14,505 nucleotides of DNA from Faecalibacterium sp. (GTDB lineage Bacteria; Bacillota; Clostridia; Oscillospirales; Ruminococcaceae), in the NCBI GenBank assembly GCA_017483235.1, contig JAFULE010000158.1:1-14505 (forward strand), given 5' to 3'. The position numbers and the translations under genes were made by a program. How positions within the stretch are numbered: the stretch's first letter is position 1; every line of letters begins with the position of its first letter. Shown here one piece after another: positions 1-7,327 of the stretch. Under the pieces are notes generated by a model that worked only from the letters and a program-made list of their open reading frames with translations, was not told the DNA's origin and did not search any database.

Positions 1-516
1 CACGGGCACCGCCAGACGACCAAAACGGATATAAACCGGGCCCTCGTAGTTGTAAGCGGCAACCACAGCCATGCGGGCTTCGGTATCGTCGGCAGGATTC
101 ATAACCACCATATTGGGGATGCTGCGCATCAGAGCGATGTCCTCGTTGCACTGGTGGGTAGCACCGTCTTCACCAACCGAAATGCCGGCATGAGAAGCAC
201 AGATCTTCACATTCAGATGGGGATAACCAACCGAGTTGCGGATCTGCTCATAGGCACGGCCGGTGGCAAACATGGCAAAGGTGGAAGCAAAAGGAATCAT
301 ACCGGCAGCGGCCAGACCGGCTGCTACACTGGTCATGTTGGCTTCGGCAATGCCGCAGTCAAAATGACGATTGGGAAACTCCTTCTGGAACATCGAGGTT
401 TTGGTGGAAGCCGCCAGATCAGCGTCCAGCACAACTACGCGGGGATCCAGTTTGCCCAGCTCGACCAGAGTACTGCCATAGCTGTCGCGGGTAGCGATCT
501 TTTTCACATCTGCCAT
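1..516 (-). CDS. tkt: Transketolase, C-terminal subunit (partial, runs off left edge)
   Basis: This is the pyrimidine-binding and start of the C-terminal half of a split transketolase. With the N-terminal subunit it moves two-carbon ketol units between sugar phosphates using thiamine diphosphate in the cytosolic pentose phosphate pathway. The 172 visible residues include GIAEANM (55-61), whose Glu58 should be the residue that activates the ThDP aminopyrimidine. They also include ASHAGISVGEDGATHQ (107-122), the family's substrate/cofactor loop. The last visible residue is codon 172, so the remaining C-terminal part lies outside the window. The ATG start is preceded by GGAGG with a 9-nt spacer. 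It begins 4 nt after the stop of the N-terminal subunit, so the two halves are translated from one message. A DXPS C-terminal half is the main alternative, but the split arrangement and the neighbour favour transketolase. Confidence 0.93.
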   Translation of the reverse strand, partial: MADVKKIATRDSYGSTLVELGKLDPRVVVLDADLAASTKTSMFQKEFPNRHFDCGIAEANMTSVAAGLAAAGMIPFASTFAMFATGRAYEQIRNSVGYPHLNVKICASHAGISVGEDGATHQCNEDIALMRSIPNMVVMNPADDTEARMAVVAAYNYEGPVYIRFGRLAVPV

Positions 517-520
517 AATC

Positions 521-1363
521 TCAGCCCTCCAATACAGCCAGTTCGGCCTTCAGTTCCTGCATTGCCTGCTCGTACTGCGCGGCGTTGGGTGCCTTGCCGT
601 GCCAGTCGGCAACGTCTTCCATAAACGAAACGCCCTTGCCCTTGATCGACTTCATTACGATCACAGAGGGCTTGCCGCGTACCGCACTGGCAGCGCTGAA
701 TGCAGCTTCCAGGTTGTCAAAATCGTGGGCATCGGCATAGAACACTTCCCAGCCAAATGCCTTGAACTTTTCATCGATGGGATACAGACCCGAAACATCG
801 GAAATACGGCCGTCGATCTGCAGGTCGTTGTTGTCAACCACGCAGACCAGATTGTCCAGACGCTGCTTTTTGGCGAACATCGCAGCTTCCCAGACCTGAC
901 CTTCTTCAATTTCGCCGTCGCCCAGAACGCAGTAAACATTCCAGCGTTCCTTCTTCAGTTTGGCAGCAACCGCCATGCCGCAGGCAGCAGAGATGCCCTG
1001 ACCCAGGCTGCCGCTGCTCATGTCGATGCCGGGGATGGTCTTCATGTCGGGATGACCCTGCAGCAGTGCACCAATGTGGCGCAGATTCTGCAGCTCTTCC
1101 TTGGCAAAGTAACCACGCTCGGCCAGAACGGCATACAAAGCGGGGCAGCAATGGCCCTTGGAAAGCACAAAACGATCGCGCTGCTCCCACTTGGGGTTGG
1201 CAGGGTCGATGTTCATCTGTTCGAAATACAGGTAGGTCAACACCTCAGCGATGGACAGACTGCCACCGGGGTGACCACTCTTGGCATGAAAGGTGCCTTC
1301 GATCACGCCCTGACGGACATGATTTGCGATGATTTGAAGCTCGCGCTTTCTGCTGTTTTTCAT
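521..1363 (-). CDS. tkt: Transketolase, N-terminal subunit (ThDP-binding)
   Basis: This is the PP-domain half of a two-chain transketolase, about 280 residues, the usual length for this split form. Visible motifs are SGHPGG (29-34, His31 for substrate/ThDP contacts), SKGH (68-71), the GSLGQG turn (118-123), and the ThDP/metal motif. That motif opens with GDGE at 148-151 and closes with DNND at 177-180. The C-terminal half is the next gene downstream. I chose the start at 1363 because AGGAG sits 7 nt before this ATG. An upstream in-frame ATG at 1381 would add six residues and overlap the preceding stop as ATGA, but it has no Shine-Dalgarno of its own. The gene follows the HAD-like gene by 14 bp and is part of the lspA-led operon. 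Confidence 0.93.
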   Translation of the reverse strand: MKNSRKRELQIIANHVRQGVIEGTFHAKSGHPGGSLSIAEVLTYLYFEQMNIDPANPKWEQRDRFVLSKGHCCPALYAVLAERGYFAKEELQNLRHIGALLQGHPDMKTIPGIDMSSGSLGQGISAACGMAVAAKLKKERWNVYCVLGDGEIEEGQVWEAAMFAKKQRLDNLVCVVDNNDLQIDGRISDVSGLYPIDEKFKAFGWEVFYADAHDFDNLEAAFSAASAVRGKPSVIVMKSIKGKGVSFMEDVADWHGKAPNAAQYEQAMQELKAELAVLEG

Positions 1364-1370
1364 TCCTGCT

Positions 1371-1375
1371 CTCCT
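1371..1375 (-). promoter_or_regulatory. Ribosome binding site that sets the transketolase N-subunit start
   Basis: AGGAG lies 7 nt before the ATG at 1363, but inside the coding stretch that would follow from the alternative ATG at 1381. It therefore favours the shorter protein. Confidence 0.7.
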
Positions 1376-1377
1376 GT

Positions 1378-2202
1378 TCATTCAAATTGTTTCAGGCTCT
1401 GATACATAAATTCTGCAGCCGCCGCTTCCGCTGCGGTACAGAGAGATACTTGTTGGGCAGCCAGCTTTACCTCCGTCGGGGCATCGGCCACAGCGGTGCT
1501 GTAACCGGCCAGCCCGATCCAGGCGGCATCTGCACCAGTGCAGCCCAAGGCACACACATCTGCCAAGGCTACATTGGCATGTTCGCATACCATTTGTACG
1601 GTCTGTGCAAGACTTGCCTGCTGCGGCTGTACCAAAAGCTGCGAAGGGCTGCGGCGATTTAATACGAATTCCCCGGCCAGTACCTTTTTGACAAGATACT
1701 CTTCCACCTCATTCAACAGGGTGGGTTCGGCAAAAACCGAGACATTCAGCCAATTTTCGGGAACATTTTCTAACTGTATCAGTATACCGCCGAAACCGCG
1801 CGCACGCAAGTATTCTTCGGTATAATAATTTGCACGAACTATTTGAAACGGACCGTCACAAATTTGTATTGATAGTCCAACAGTGGGAAAAGCTCGCTCC
1901 AAAGTCCACACAATGGTCTGTGCATCGGGGCGCGACATCAGAGTTTTTTGCACCGTTTTCCCTGTTTGCAGATCCATCAGCAAAGCGCCGCCGCTGCAGA
2001 TCACCGGTGCACCGGGCTGCGGCAGTCCCTGCAGCTGGCGCTCAACTACATCCGGCGGGCAATCGCTGATCACTGTGTATCGGGCACCACGCAAAGCAAG
2101 CAGCTGCAGCATATCCGCATTGGTGGGCAGCACCACACCATCCGGACCACAAAGGGTGTTTTCTAAATCGAAAATATAAAGTTTGTCACGAAGTTTGCTC
2201 AT
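1378..2202 (-). CDS. HAD-superfamily (Cof/IIB-like) protein with degenerate catalytic motifs
   Basis: The 274-residue length, the N-terminal FDLENTL (11-17), the CSGGALL segment (69-75) and the C-terminal LAGYSTAVADAP-EVKLAA stretch (231-249) match the Cof-type HAD-IIB layout of a Rossmann core with a large cap. Family members are usually cytosolic sugar-phosphate or nucleotide phosphatases. Several key residues are changed here. Motif I is D12-x-E14 instead of DxD, so the general acid/base is Glu. Ser46 of motif II is kept. The motif III Lys position appears to be Leu198 (PQQASLAQ). The motif IV GDxxND is GCTGAD, losing the first Asp (Cys221) and the Asn (Ala224) while keeping Asp225. It may be a weak phosphatase or a non-catalytic binding protein. 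The ATG is preceded by AGGAGG at 5 nt, and the start overlaps the rluD stop by 4 bp (ATGA), so translation is probably coupled. Confidence 0.8.
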   Translation of the reverse strand: MSKLRDKLYIFDLENTLCGPDGVVLPTNADMLQLLALRGARYTVISDCPPDVVERQLQGLPQPGAPVICSGGALLMDLQTGKTVQKTLMSRPDAQTIVWTLERAFPTVGLSIQICDGPFQIVRANYYTEEYLRARGFGGILIQLENVPENWLNVSVFAEPTLLNEVEEYLVKKVLAGEFVLNRRSPSQLLVQPQQASLAQTVQMVCEHANVALADVCALGCTGADAAWIGLAGYSTAVADAPTEVKLAAQQVSLCTAAEAAAAEFMYQSLKQFE

Positions 2203-3131
2203 TGCATCCTCCTGTGCAGAGTATCCAGAAATTTTGTAAAGTATTCCGGTAAAGGCGCGCTGAACTCAAGGTATTCCCCGCTGATAGGGTGCACAAAACC
2301 CAAAGTTCCTGCGTGCAGACACTGCCCTTCCAAGCTTTTTATTACATCGCGGGGGCCATATACGGCATCGCCAGCTAAGGGATGCCCTATGGAAGCCATG
2401 TGTACCCTGATCTGATGGGTTCGGCCTGTTTTCAGTTTGCAGACAATGCGGGTAAAGTTACCCAGCCGTTCTTCCACATGGTAGCCGGTGTAGGCATATT
2501 TGGCGCCGGAACTGCTTTGGGCCACCACAGCCATCTTTTTACGATCGACAGGGCTTCTGCCAAGGTAGCCTTCCACAAACCCCTCATCCACCGAAAAACC
2601 GCCGTAGCAGATCGCATTGTATATCCGGTTCACGCTATGCACCGCCATCTGCTGCGAAAGCCCCACATGGGTGGTGTCGTCCTTTGCCACCACCAGCAAG
2701 CCGCTGGTATCTTTGTCGATGCGATGCACGATGCCGGGGCGGATCTGACCACCTACACCGGAAAGCGAATCGCCGCAGTGATACAGCAACGCATTTACCA
2801 GCGTACCGTCCGGATTGCCCGGGGCAGGATGCACCACCATGCCTTTGGGTTTGTTTACCACCAAAAGATGCCGATCTTCGTAAAAAATCTCCAGTGGGAT
2901 ATCCTGTGCCACCGCCTCAATGGGGGTAGCATCCGGAATTTCCAGCAGAATGGTGTCCCCCGGCTTCAGCTTCTGACTTTTGGCTGCTGCCTTACCATTG
3001 CAAAGCACGTGCTCAGTCTTGACCAGATTCTGCAGGGCGCTGCGGGAAAGCCCGGTATCCTCTTCGGCAAGAAAGCGATCCAGCCGCTGGCCGGCCGCTT
3101 CCTGCTCTACAACAAATTCACGCACTTCCAT
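2199..3131 (-). CDS. rluD: RluD/YlyB-type 23S rRNA pseudouridine synthase
   Basis: This RluA-family enzyme isomerises uridine to pseudouridine in RNA; RluD acts on helix 69 of 23S rRNA. The 310-residue protein has an N-terminal S4 RNA-binding domain (about 14-75; QRLDRFL at 15-21, LSRSALQNLV at 28-37). The catalytic domain follows from about residue 85. Its motifs are NKPKGMVVHP (93-102), HRIDKDTSGLLVVAK (136-150) with catalytic Asp139, and LKTGRTHQIRVHMA (233-246). All catalytic motifs are intact. The ATG is 2 nt after the lspA stop, with an AAGGGA-like ribosome binding site inside the end of lspA. The lspA-then-synthase order matches lspA-ylyB in Bacillus, which supports the YlyB/RluD assignment over RluC or RluA. 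The exact target uridines cannot be read from the sequence. Confidence 0.93.
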   Translation of the reverse strand: MEVREFVVEQEAAGQRLDRFLAEEDTGLSRSALQNLVKTEHVLCNGKAAAKSQKLKPGDTILLEIPDATPIEAVAQDIPLEIFYEDRHLLVVNKPKGMVVHPAPGNPDGTLVNALLYHCGDSLSGVGGQIRPGIVHRIDKDTSGLLVVAKDDTTHVGLSQQMAVHSVNRIYNAICYGGFSVDEGFVEGYLGRSPVDRKKMAVVAQSSSGAKYAYTGYHVEERLGNFTRIVCKLKTGRTHQIRVHMASIGHPLAGDAVYGPRDVIKSLEGQCLHAGTLGFVHPISGEYLEFSAPLPEYFTKFLDTLHRRMQ

Positions 3132-3133
3132 CT

Positions 3134-3619
3134 TCAGCTTTTCCCTTTGTGCTCAGGTTCACTCTGTTCTTCCAGAAAAATGCAAAGAACAAACAACCCC
3201 ACACCCACGCAAACGCAGATGTCTGCAAAGTTGAAAATCGGGAAATTGATGAACAGGCAGTTCAAATAGTCGACAACACAGCCGTTCAGCACGCGGTCGA
3301 TCAGATTGCCAATACCGCCCGCCAGCACCAGCACCATGGCCCAACGCTCCCACCGCTTTGCCACGGTACTGCATTGGAAAAACAGATACCAAGCAACCGC
3401 GACAAGTGCAATTCCGGTTACGATAATCAGAAAGGTCTGCTTGCCCAGCAGCATGCTGAATGCAGCGCCTTCATTCAGATGAAAGCGCAATTCCATTACA
3501 TGCGGGATAAAAGGCATGCTTCCAACCGGGGCAAGATTTTGGGTTGCCCACAGTTTGATCACCTGATCAACGGCCACCAATGTCGACACGCAGATCAGGT
3601 TGATGATGATAAAACTCAT
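3134..3619 (-). CDS. lspA: Lipoprotein signal peptidase (signal peptidase II)
   Basis: LspA is a membrane aspartyl protease that removes the signal peptide of diacylglyceryl-modified prolipoproteins. The 161-residue protein shows four hydrophobic segments (about 4-22, 62-82, 92-108, 129-149). Conserved motifs are DQVIKLW (18-24), HLNEGAAFSML (47-57), GNLIDR (104-109), VVDYL (115-119) and FNFAD (129-133). Asp117 and Asp133 should form the catalytic dyad. The ATG has AGAGG at 6 nt. Upstream, the U-tract of the ileS terminator ends one base before this ribosome binding site, so there is no room for a private promoter in the gap. The downstream pseudouridine synthase begins 2 nt after the stop, as in the conserved lspA-ylyB pair. 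Confidence 0.96.
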   Translation of the reverse strand: MSFIIINLICVSTLVAVDQVIKLWATQNLAPVGSMPFIPHVMELRFHLNEGAAFSMLLGKQTFLIIVTGIALVAVAWYLFFQCSTVAKRWERWAMVLVLAGGIGNLIDRVLNGCVVDYLNCLFINFPIFNFADICVCVGVGLFVLCIFLEEQSEPEHKGKS

Positions 3620-3631
3620 AGAAAACCTCTG

Positions 3632-3667
3632 AAAAAAAGCGGCGCTTCCCCTTGGAGGCGCCGCTTT
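3632..3667 (-). terminator. Intrinsic terminator after ileS, abutting the lspA ribosome binding site
   Basis: On the minus strand GCGGCGC pairs with GCGCCGC (7 bp). After one C·A mismatch the stem continues UCC/GGA with an AAGG loop. The stem is flanked by AAA before it and a run of seven U after it. It starts 3 nt after the ileS stop. The U-tract ends one base before AGAGG of lspA. It acts in the minus direction; the plus strand has only three T after the stem. Confidence 0.85.
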
Positions 3668-3670
3668 CGA

Positions 3671-6466
3671 TTATAAGCTTTCGATCACGCCGGCGCAGCG
3701 AGCACACAGTGTGGGATGATTTTCGTTGGAACCAACGCTGGCACTGTACTTCCAGCAGCGTTCGCACTTGGCACCATCAGCACGGGCAACCGCAATGCTC
3801 AGGCCGTCGATGGCAGTGGCAGTGCCGCCTTCCCCCTTAACAAGGTCAGCCTTGGAAACGATCATCAGATCGGCCAACTCGTCCATGGGGATGGCATTCA
3901 GCTCTTCATACATAGCATCAGAGCAGTACAGAGTGACGGCAGCTTCCAGCGAAGCACCGATCATCTTTTCGTTACGGGCCTGCTCCAGCACCTTCTTGAT
4001 CTCATCGCGCACAGCAATGATGCGGTTCCACTTGGCCTCAAAGGCCTCGTCGGCGGCATACTTGCCAGGCTTGGGCATCTGCTCAAACACAACGTACTTG
4101 TTCATGCCGTCCATCTTGGGCATATGATCCCAGATCTCCTGGCTGGTAAAGCACAGAATGGGGGCAATAACCTTGTCCAGATCCACCAGAATGCGGTACA
4201 TAGCGGTCTGAGCAGCACGACGGCCCACACCGTTGGAGCAGTACAGACGATCCTTGACCACGTCCATGTAGAAGTTGGACATATCAACAACACAGAAGTT
4301 GTGCACAGCATGGTAAACCTTGCTGTAGTTGTAAGCAGCGTAGCCGTCGGCTACCTCCTTCAGCAGATCGTCCATCTTGGCCAGCGCAAAGCGATCCACC
4401 TCGAACAGCTGATCATCAGCCACCATATCGATGTTGGGATCGAAGCCGTTCAGATTGCCCAGAATAAAGCGGGCGGTGTTACGGATCTTGCGGTAAGCGT
4501 CAGACAGCTGCTTGAAGATGTTCTTGCCGGCGCGCACGTCAACGGTGTAGTCGGCACTGCCAACCCACAGACGGACAATATCAGCACCATAGTCCTTAAT
4601 GATCTCGCTGGGCTCCACACCGTTGCCCAGGCTCTTGTGCATCTGCTTGCCCTGCTCGTCCACAACCCAGCCATGGCACAACACAGCCTTGTAAGGAGCG
4701 CTGCCGCGGGTGGCAACACTGGTCAGCAGGCTGGACTGGAACCAACCACGGTACTGGTCGGCGCCTTCCATATACAGATCGGCAGGCCACTGCAGCTCGG
4801 GGCGCTCTTCCAGAACGGCGGCATGGGTAGAACCGGAGTCAAACCAGACGTCCATGATGTCGGTGTCCTTGCGCCAATCGCTGGCACCGCACTCGCATAC
4901 TTCACCTGCGGGAATAATTTCGCTGGCCTCGTACTTGTACCAAGCGTCGGAACCTTCCTTGCGGAACAGTTCGCTGACTGCAGCAATGGAAGTTTCGGTG
5001 ATGTGGTACTTCCCGCACTGATTGCAGTAGAAGGCAGGAATGGGAACACCCCAGGTACGCTGACGGCTGATGCACCAGTCGTTGCGGTCACGCACCATGC
5101 CGCGCATACGGTCATGGCCCCACTCGGGCATCCAGTTGACCTCGTCGATAGCCTTGTACACATCCTCACGGAAGGCGGCAACAGAGCAGAACCACTGCTC
5201 GGTGGCACGGAAGATGATGGGGTTGTGGCAGCGCCAGCAATGGGGATAGCTATGCACAATGTGCTGCACGCCCATCACAGCGCCGGCTGCCTGCAGATCA
5301 GCCAGAATGGTCTTGTTGGCAGCCCAAACCTTCTGACCCGAGTACTTGCCGGCCAGATCGTTCAGGTAGCCGCCGTCATCAACAGGAACAGTAATGTTCA
5401 CCTGCGGATACAGCTTGCTGACATTAAAGTCGTCCACGCCGTGGCCACCGGCAGTATGAACACAGCCGGAACCGCTTTCCAGAGTGACGTGGTCGCCCAG
5501 AATGACATAACCCTGCTTGGGCAGATAGACGTGCTGGTAGCGCATCAGCTCGAACTCGGCACCGGAGACCGGCTCGCCGACAACCTCGTACTCCTCGATA
5601 TGGCAGGCGTCCATCACGCTCTTGACCAGATCAGTGGCCATGATGTGGTACTTGCCGCCAATTTTGACAAAGGAGTAGTTAAAGGTGCCGTTCAGGCAGA
5701 TGGCTTCGTTTGCGGGCAGGGTCCAGGTGGTGGTAGTCCAGATGACAAAGTAGGTATCCTCCATGGGGATGCCGTGCTTGGCCAGAACGCCGTTGGGATC
5801 CTCGGTGACCGCAAAGCGTACGAACAGAGAATCACACTCGTCATCGCCGTACTCAATCTCGGCCTCAGCCAGAGCAGTGCGGCACTCGGGGCACCAGTAA
5901 ACAGGCTTCATGCCTTTGTAGATATAGCCCTTGGCAGCCATGGTACCAAAAATCTCGACCTGACGAGCCTCAAACTCAGGCTTCAAGGTCAGATAGGGAT
6001 GCTCGAAGTCACCAATAACACCCAGACGGGCAAACTGCTCGTTCATGATGTCGATGTGCTCGGTGGCAAACTCGTGGCACAGCTTGCGCAGCTCCAGCTT
6101 GGAGATATCCTTCTTCTTGTCGCCGACCGAAGCCAGAGCCTTCAGCTCAATGGGCAGGCCGTGGGTATCGTAGCCGGGCACATAGGGGGTCTGATAGCCC
6201 TCCATGCTCTTCTGACGGATGATAATATCCTTAATGATCTTGTTCAGCGCGGTGCCCATGTGAATGTTGCCGTTGGCATACGGAGGGCCGTCATGCAGCA
6301 CAAACTTGGGCTTGCCTTCGTTGTGCTTAATCAGGTTGTTGTACAGGTCATTTGCCTTCCAGTCTTCCAGCATAACAGGCTCTTTCTTGGGCAGGCCTGC
6401 ACGCATTTCAAACAGGGTTTTGGGCAAGTTGATGGTCACATCATACTTGGATTGGATCTTAGCCAC
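3671..6466 (-). CDS. ileS: Isoleucyl-tRNA synthetase (class Ia)
   Basis: IleRS charges tRNA-Ile with isoleucine in the cytosol and edits valine. The 931-residue protein has the full bacterial layout. The Rossmann fold carries PPYANGNIHMGT (61-72; the HIGH box is HMGT). The CP1 editing domain includes TTTTWTLPAN (244-253) and GSGCVHTAGGHGVDDF (332-347). Further motifs are WCISRQRTWGVPIP (464-477), DVWFDSG (539-545) and QMHKS at 608-612 in place of KMSKS. A C-terminal zinc knuckle has Cys901, Cys904, Cys921 and Cys924. The start is GTG, preceded by GAGGAG at 10 nt. The gap to divIVA holds two hairpins but no T-box. The sepF-ylmH-divIVA-ileS order is the usual Bacillota synteny. A strong terminator follows the stop. 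The signature variants are probably clade-typical rather than inactivating. Confidence 0.98.
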   Translation of the reverse strand: MAKIQSKYDVTINLPKTLFEMRAGLPKKEPVMLEDWKANDLYNNLIKHNEGKPKFVLHDGPPYANGNIHMGTALNKIIKDIIIRQKSMEGYQTPYVPGYDTHGLPIELKALASVGDKKKDISKLELRKLCHEFATEHIDIMNEQFARLGVIGDFEHPYLTLKPEFEARQVEIFGTMAAKGYIYKGMKPVYWCPECRTALAEAEIEYGDDECDSLFVRFAVTEDPNGVLAKHGIPMEDTYFVIWTTTTWTLPANEAICLNGTFNYSFVKIGGKYHIMATDLVKSVMDACHIEEYEVVGEPVSGAEFELMRYQHVYLPKQGYVILGDHVTLESGSGCVHTAGGHGVDDFNVSKLYPQVNITVPVDDGGYLNDLAGKYSGQKVWAANKTILADLQAAGAVMGVQHIVHSYPHCWRCHNPIIFRATEQWFCSVAAFREDVYKAIDEVNWMPEWGHDRMRGMVRDRNDWCISRQRTWGVPIPAFYCNQCGKYHITETSIAAVSELFRKEGSDAWYKYEASEIIPAGEVCECGASDWRKDTDIMDVWFDSGSTHAAVLEERPELQWPADLYMEGADQYRGWFQSSLLTSVATRGSAPYKAVLCHGWVVDEQGKQMHKSLGNGVEPSEIIKDYGADIVRLWVGSADYTVDVRAGKNIFKQLSDAYRKIRNTARFILGNLNGFDPNIDMVADDQLFEVDRFALAKMDDLLKEVADGYAAYNYSKVYHAVHNFCVVDMSNFYMDVVKDRLYCSNGVGRRAAQTAMYRILVDLDKVIAPILCFTSQEIWDHMPKMDGMNKYVVFEQMPKPGKYAADEAFEAKWNRIIAVRDEIKKVLEQARNEKMIGASLEAAVTLYCSDAMYEELNAIPMDELADLMIVSKADLVKGEGGTATAIDGLSIAVARADGAKCERCWKYSASVGSNENHPTLCARCAGVIESL

Positions 6467-6495
6467 TGGTTATACACTCCTCAAATTTTGTGATA

Positions 6496-6535
6496 CCGCT
6501 GCGCCGCACTCATGCTCCCTCGCACGGCACAGCGA
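6496..6535 (-). other. Strong stem-loop in the divIVA-ileS gap
   Basis: On the minus strand UCGCUGUGCCGUGC pairs with GUGCGGCGCAGCGG. This gives 14 contiguous pairs, four of them wobbles, around a 12-nt loop with GGGAG in it. The 3' side is followed by AUCACAAAAUUUGAGGAG, so there is no U-tract. It sits about 15 nt before the ileS ribosome binding site. A shorter stem (CCUCGC/GCGAGG, 6518-6537) competes with it. It may be a processing or stability element, or a leader structure. Confidence 0.6.
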
Positions 6536-6553
6536 GGATATACTTTTTAATTG

Positions 6554-6576
6554 ATTACGCCGAAAAACGGCGGAAT
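6554..6576 (-). other. Small hairpin just after divIVA
   Basis: On the minus strand AUUCCGCCG and CGGCGUAAU form five G/C pairs plus three A/U pairs around one C·U mismatch, with a UUUUU loop. It begins 9 nt after the divIVA stop. It lacks a following U-run, so it is at best a weak terminator or an RNA 3' end stabiliser. Confidence 0.4.
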
Positions 6577-6585
6577 TTCATCGAA

Positions 6586-7296
6586 TCAGTCGCTGAAGCG
6601 AATTCCCTGGAACGCATTGAAGCCGGGGGCTGCTTCGGGTTCGGCCTTAGGGGCGCTCTGGGTCAGTTCCTGCTCATCCTGTTCCCAGAAGTCGGTAAGC
6701 TCGTTTACCTCCTGCTCCACCGGCTCGGCTTCGGGCTCAGCCACGGGTGCCACAGGCTCGGCAACCGGTTCCACCGGTGCTGTTTCAGCCAGAAGAGCGG
6801 CAGCCGGTTCTTCGGCAGGCTGCTCTTCTTCGTACTCGGGCAGAGTGCTCAGCGATTCAATATGCTGACGGTACAGCCCCAGCACATTCGCCTTGAACTG
6901 AGAAACCTCGGCGCGGATACGCTCAAACTCGATTTGCTCTTCCTTGCAGCGGTCGGCTGCGCTGGAAACGATGGCCTCGGCACGGATCTTTGCCTCGCGC
7001 TCAATCACATCGGCCTTTTGTTTGGCCTCACGAACCACGTTTTCGCCCATGCGCTGCGCATTGAGCAAAGCGGATTTCAGATTATCCTCGTCAGCGCGGT
7101 ACTCTTCGATCTTCTGCGCCAGCAGATACAGCTTTTCTTTCAGCGCGGCATTTTCTTTTTCCAGCTGCTGCACACGCTTGGCGTCCTGCTCGATCTGAGC
7201 AGCAACCTGATCCAGAAACTGATCGACCTGCTCGGTGTGGTAACCACGCATGCCTTTATCAAAGGTAACGGTATGGACATCCTGTGCAGTAACCAT
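6586..7296 (-). CDS. divIVA: Cell-division / polar-growth scaffold DivIVA
   Basis: DivIVA is a coiled-coil protein that binds strongly curved membrane at septa and poles and recruits division or wall-synthesis partners. The 236-residue protein has the N-terminal lipid-binding module (FDKGMRGYHTEQVDQFLDQV, 12-31). Met16-Arg17 align with the membrane-inserting hydrophobic/basic pair of Bacillus DivIVA. A coiled coil with a short break runs from about 24 to 147 (QQLEKENAALKEKL at 43-56). An acidic Ala/Pro/Glu-rich tail follows from about 154, with repeated EPVAEPVAPVAEPEAEP at 176-192, and ends in a short conserved-looking GFNAFQGIRF. The ATG is preceded by GGAGG at 10 nt. It lies 31 bp after ylmH in the sepF cluster, which fixes the identity over GpsB. 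The tail is longer than in Bacillus DivIVA and probably disordered. Confidence 0.95.
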   Translation of the reverse strand: MVTAQDVHTVTFDKGMRGYHTEQVDQFLDQVAAQIEQDAKRVQQLEKENAALKEKLYLLAQKIEEYRADEDNLKSALLNAQRMGENVVREAKQKADVIEREAKIRAEAIVSSAADRCKEEQIEFERIRAEVSQFKANVLGLYRQHIESLSTLPEYEEEQPAEEPAAALLAETAPVEPVAEPVAPVAEPEAEPVEQEVNELTDFWEQDEQELTQSAPKAEPEAAPGFNAFQGIRFSD

Positions 7297-7327
7297 AAAT
7301 ACAATTCCTCCACGCTTACGCTTATAT

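Noticed and set aside
1361..1381. ATG at 1381 as the transketolase N-subunit start
   Set aside because: It overlaps the previous stop as ATGA but has no Shine-Dalgarno, while the ATG at 1363 has AGGAG at 7 nt. The six extra residues are not family-like.
3716..6493. A 925-codon open frame on the plus strand opposite ileS
   Set aside because: It mirrors ileS codon-for-codon and has no ribosome binding site, recognisable domain or conserved motif. It arises because ileS avoids the codons whose complements are stops. IleRS is certain on the other strand.
6520..6550. Promoter for ileS at TATATC near 6539
   Set aside because: The hexamer 17 bp upstream matches the -35 consensus at only about two positions, so I do not call it.
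6467..6585. T-box riboswitch for ileS
   Set aside because: The gap is only 119 bp, with no T-box sequence, no specifier loop and no terminator with a U-run.
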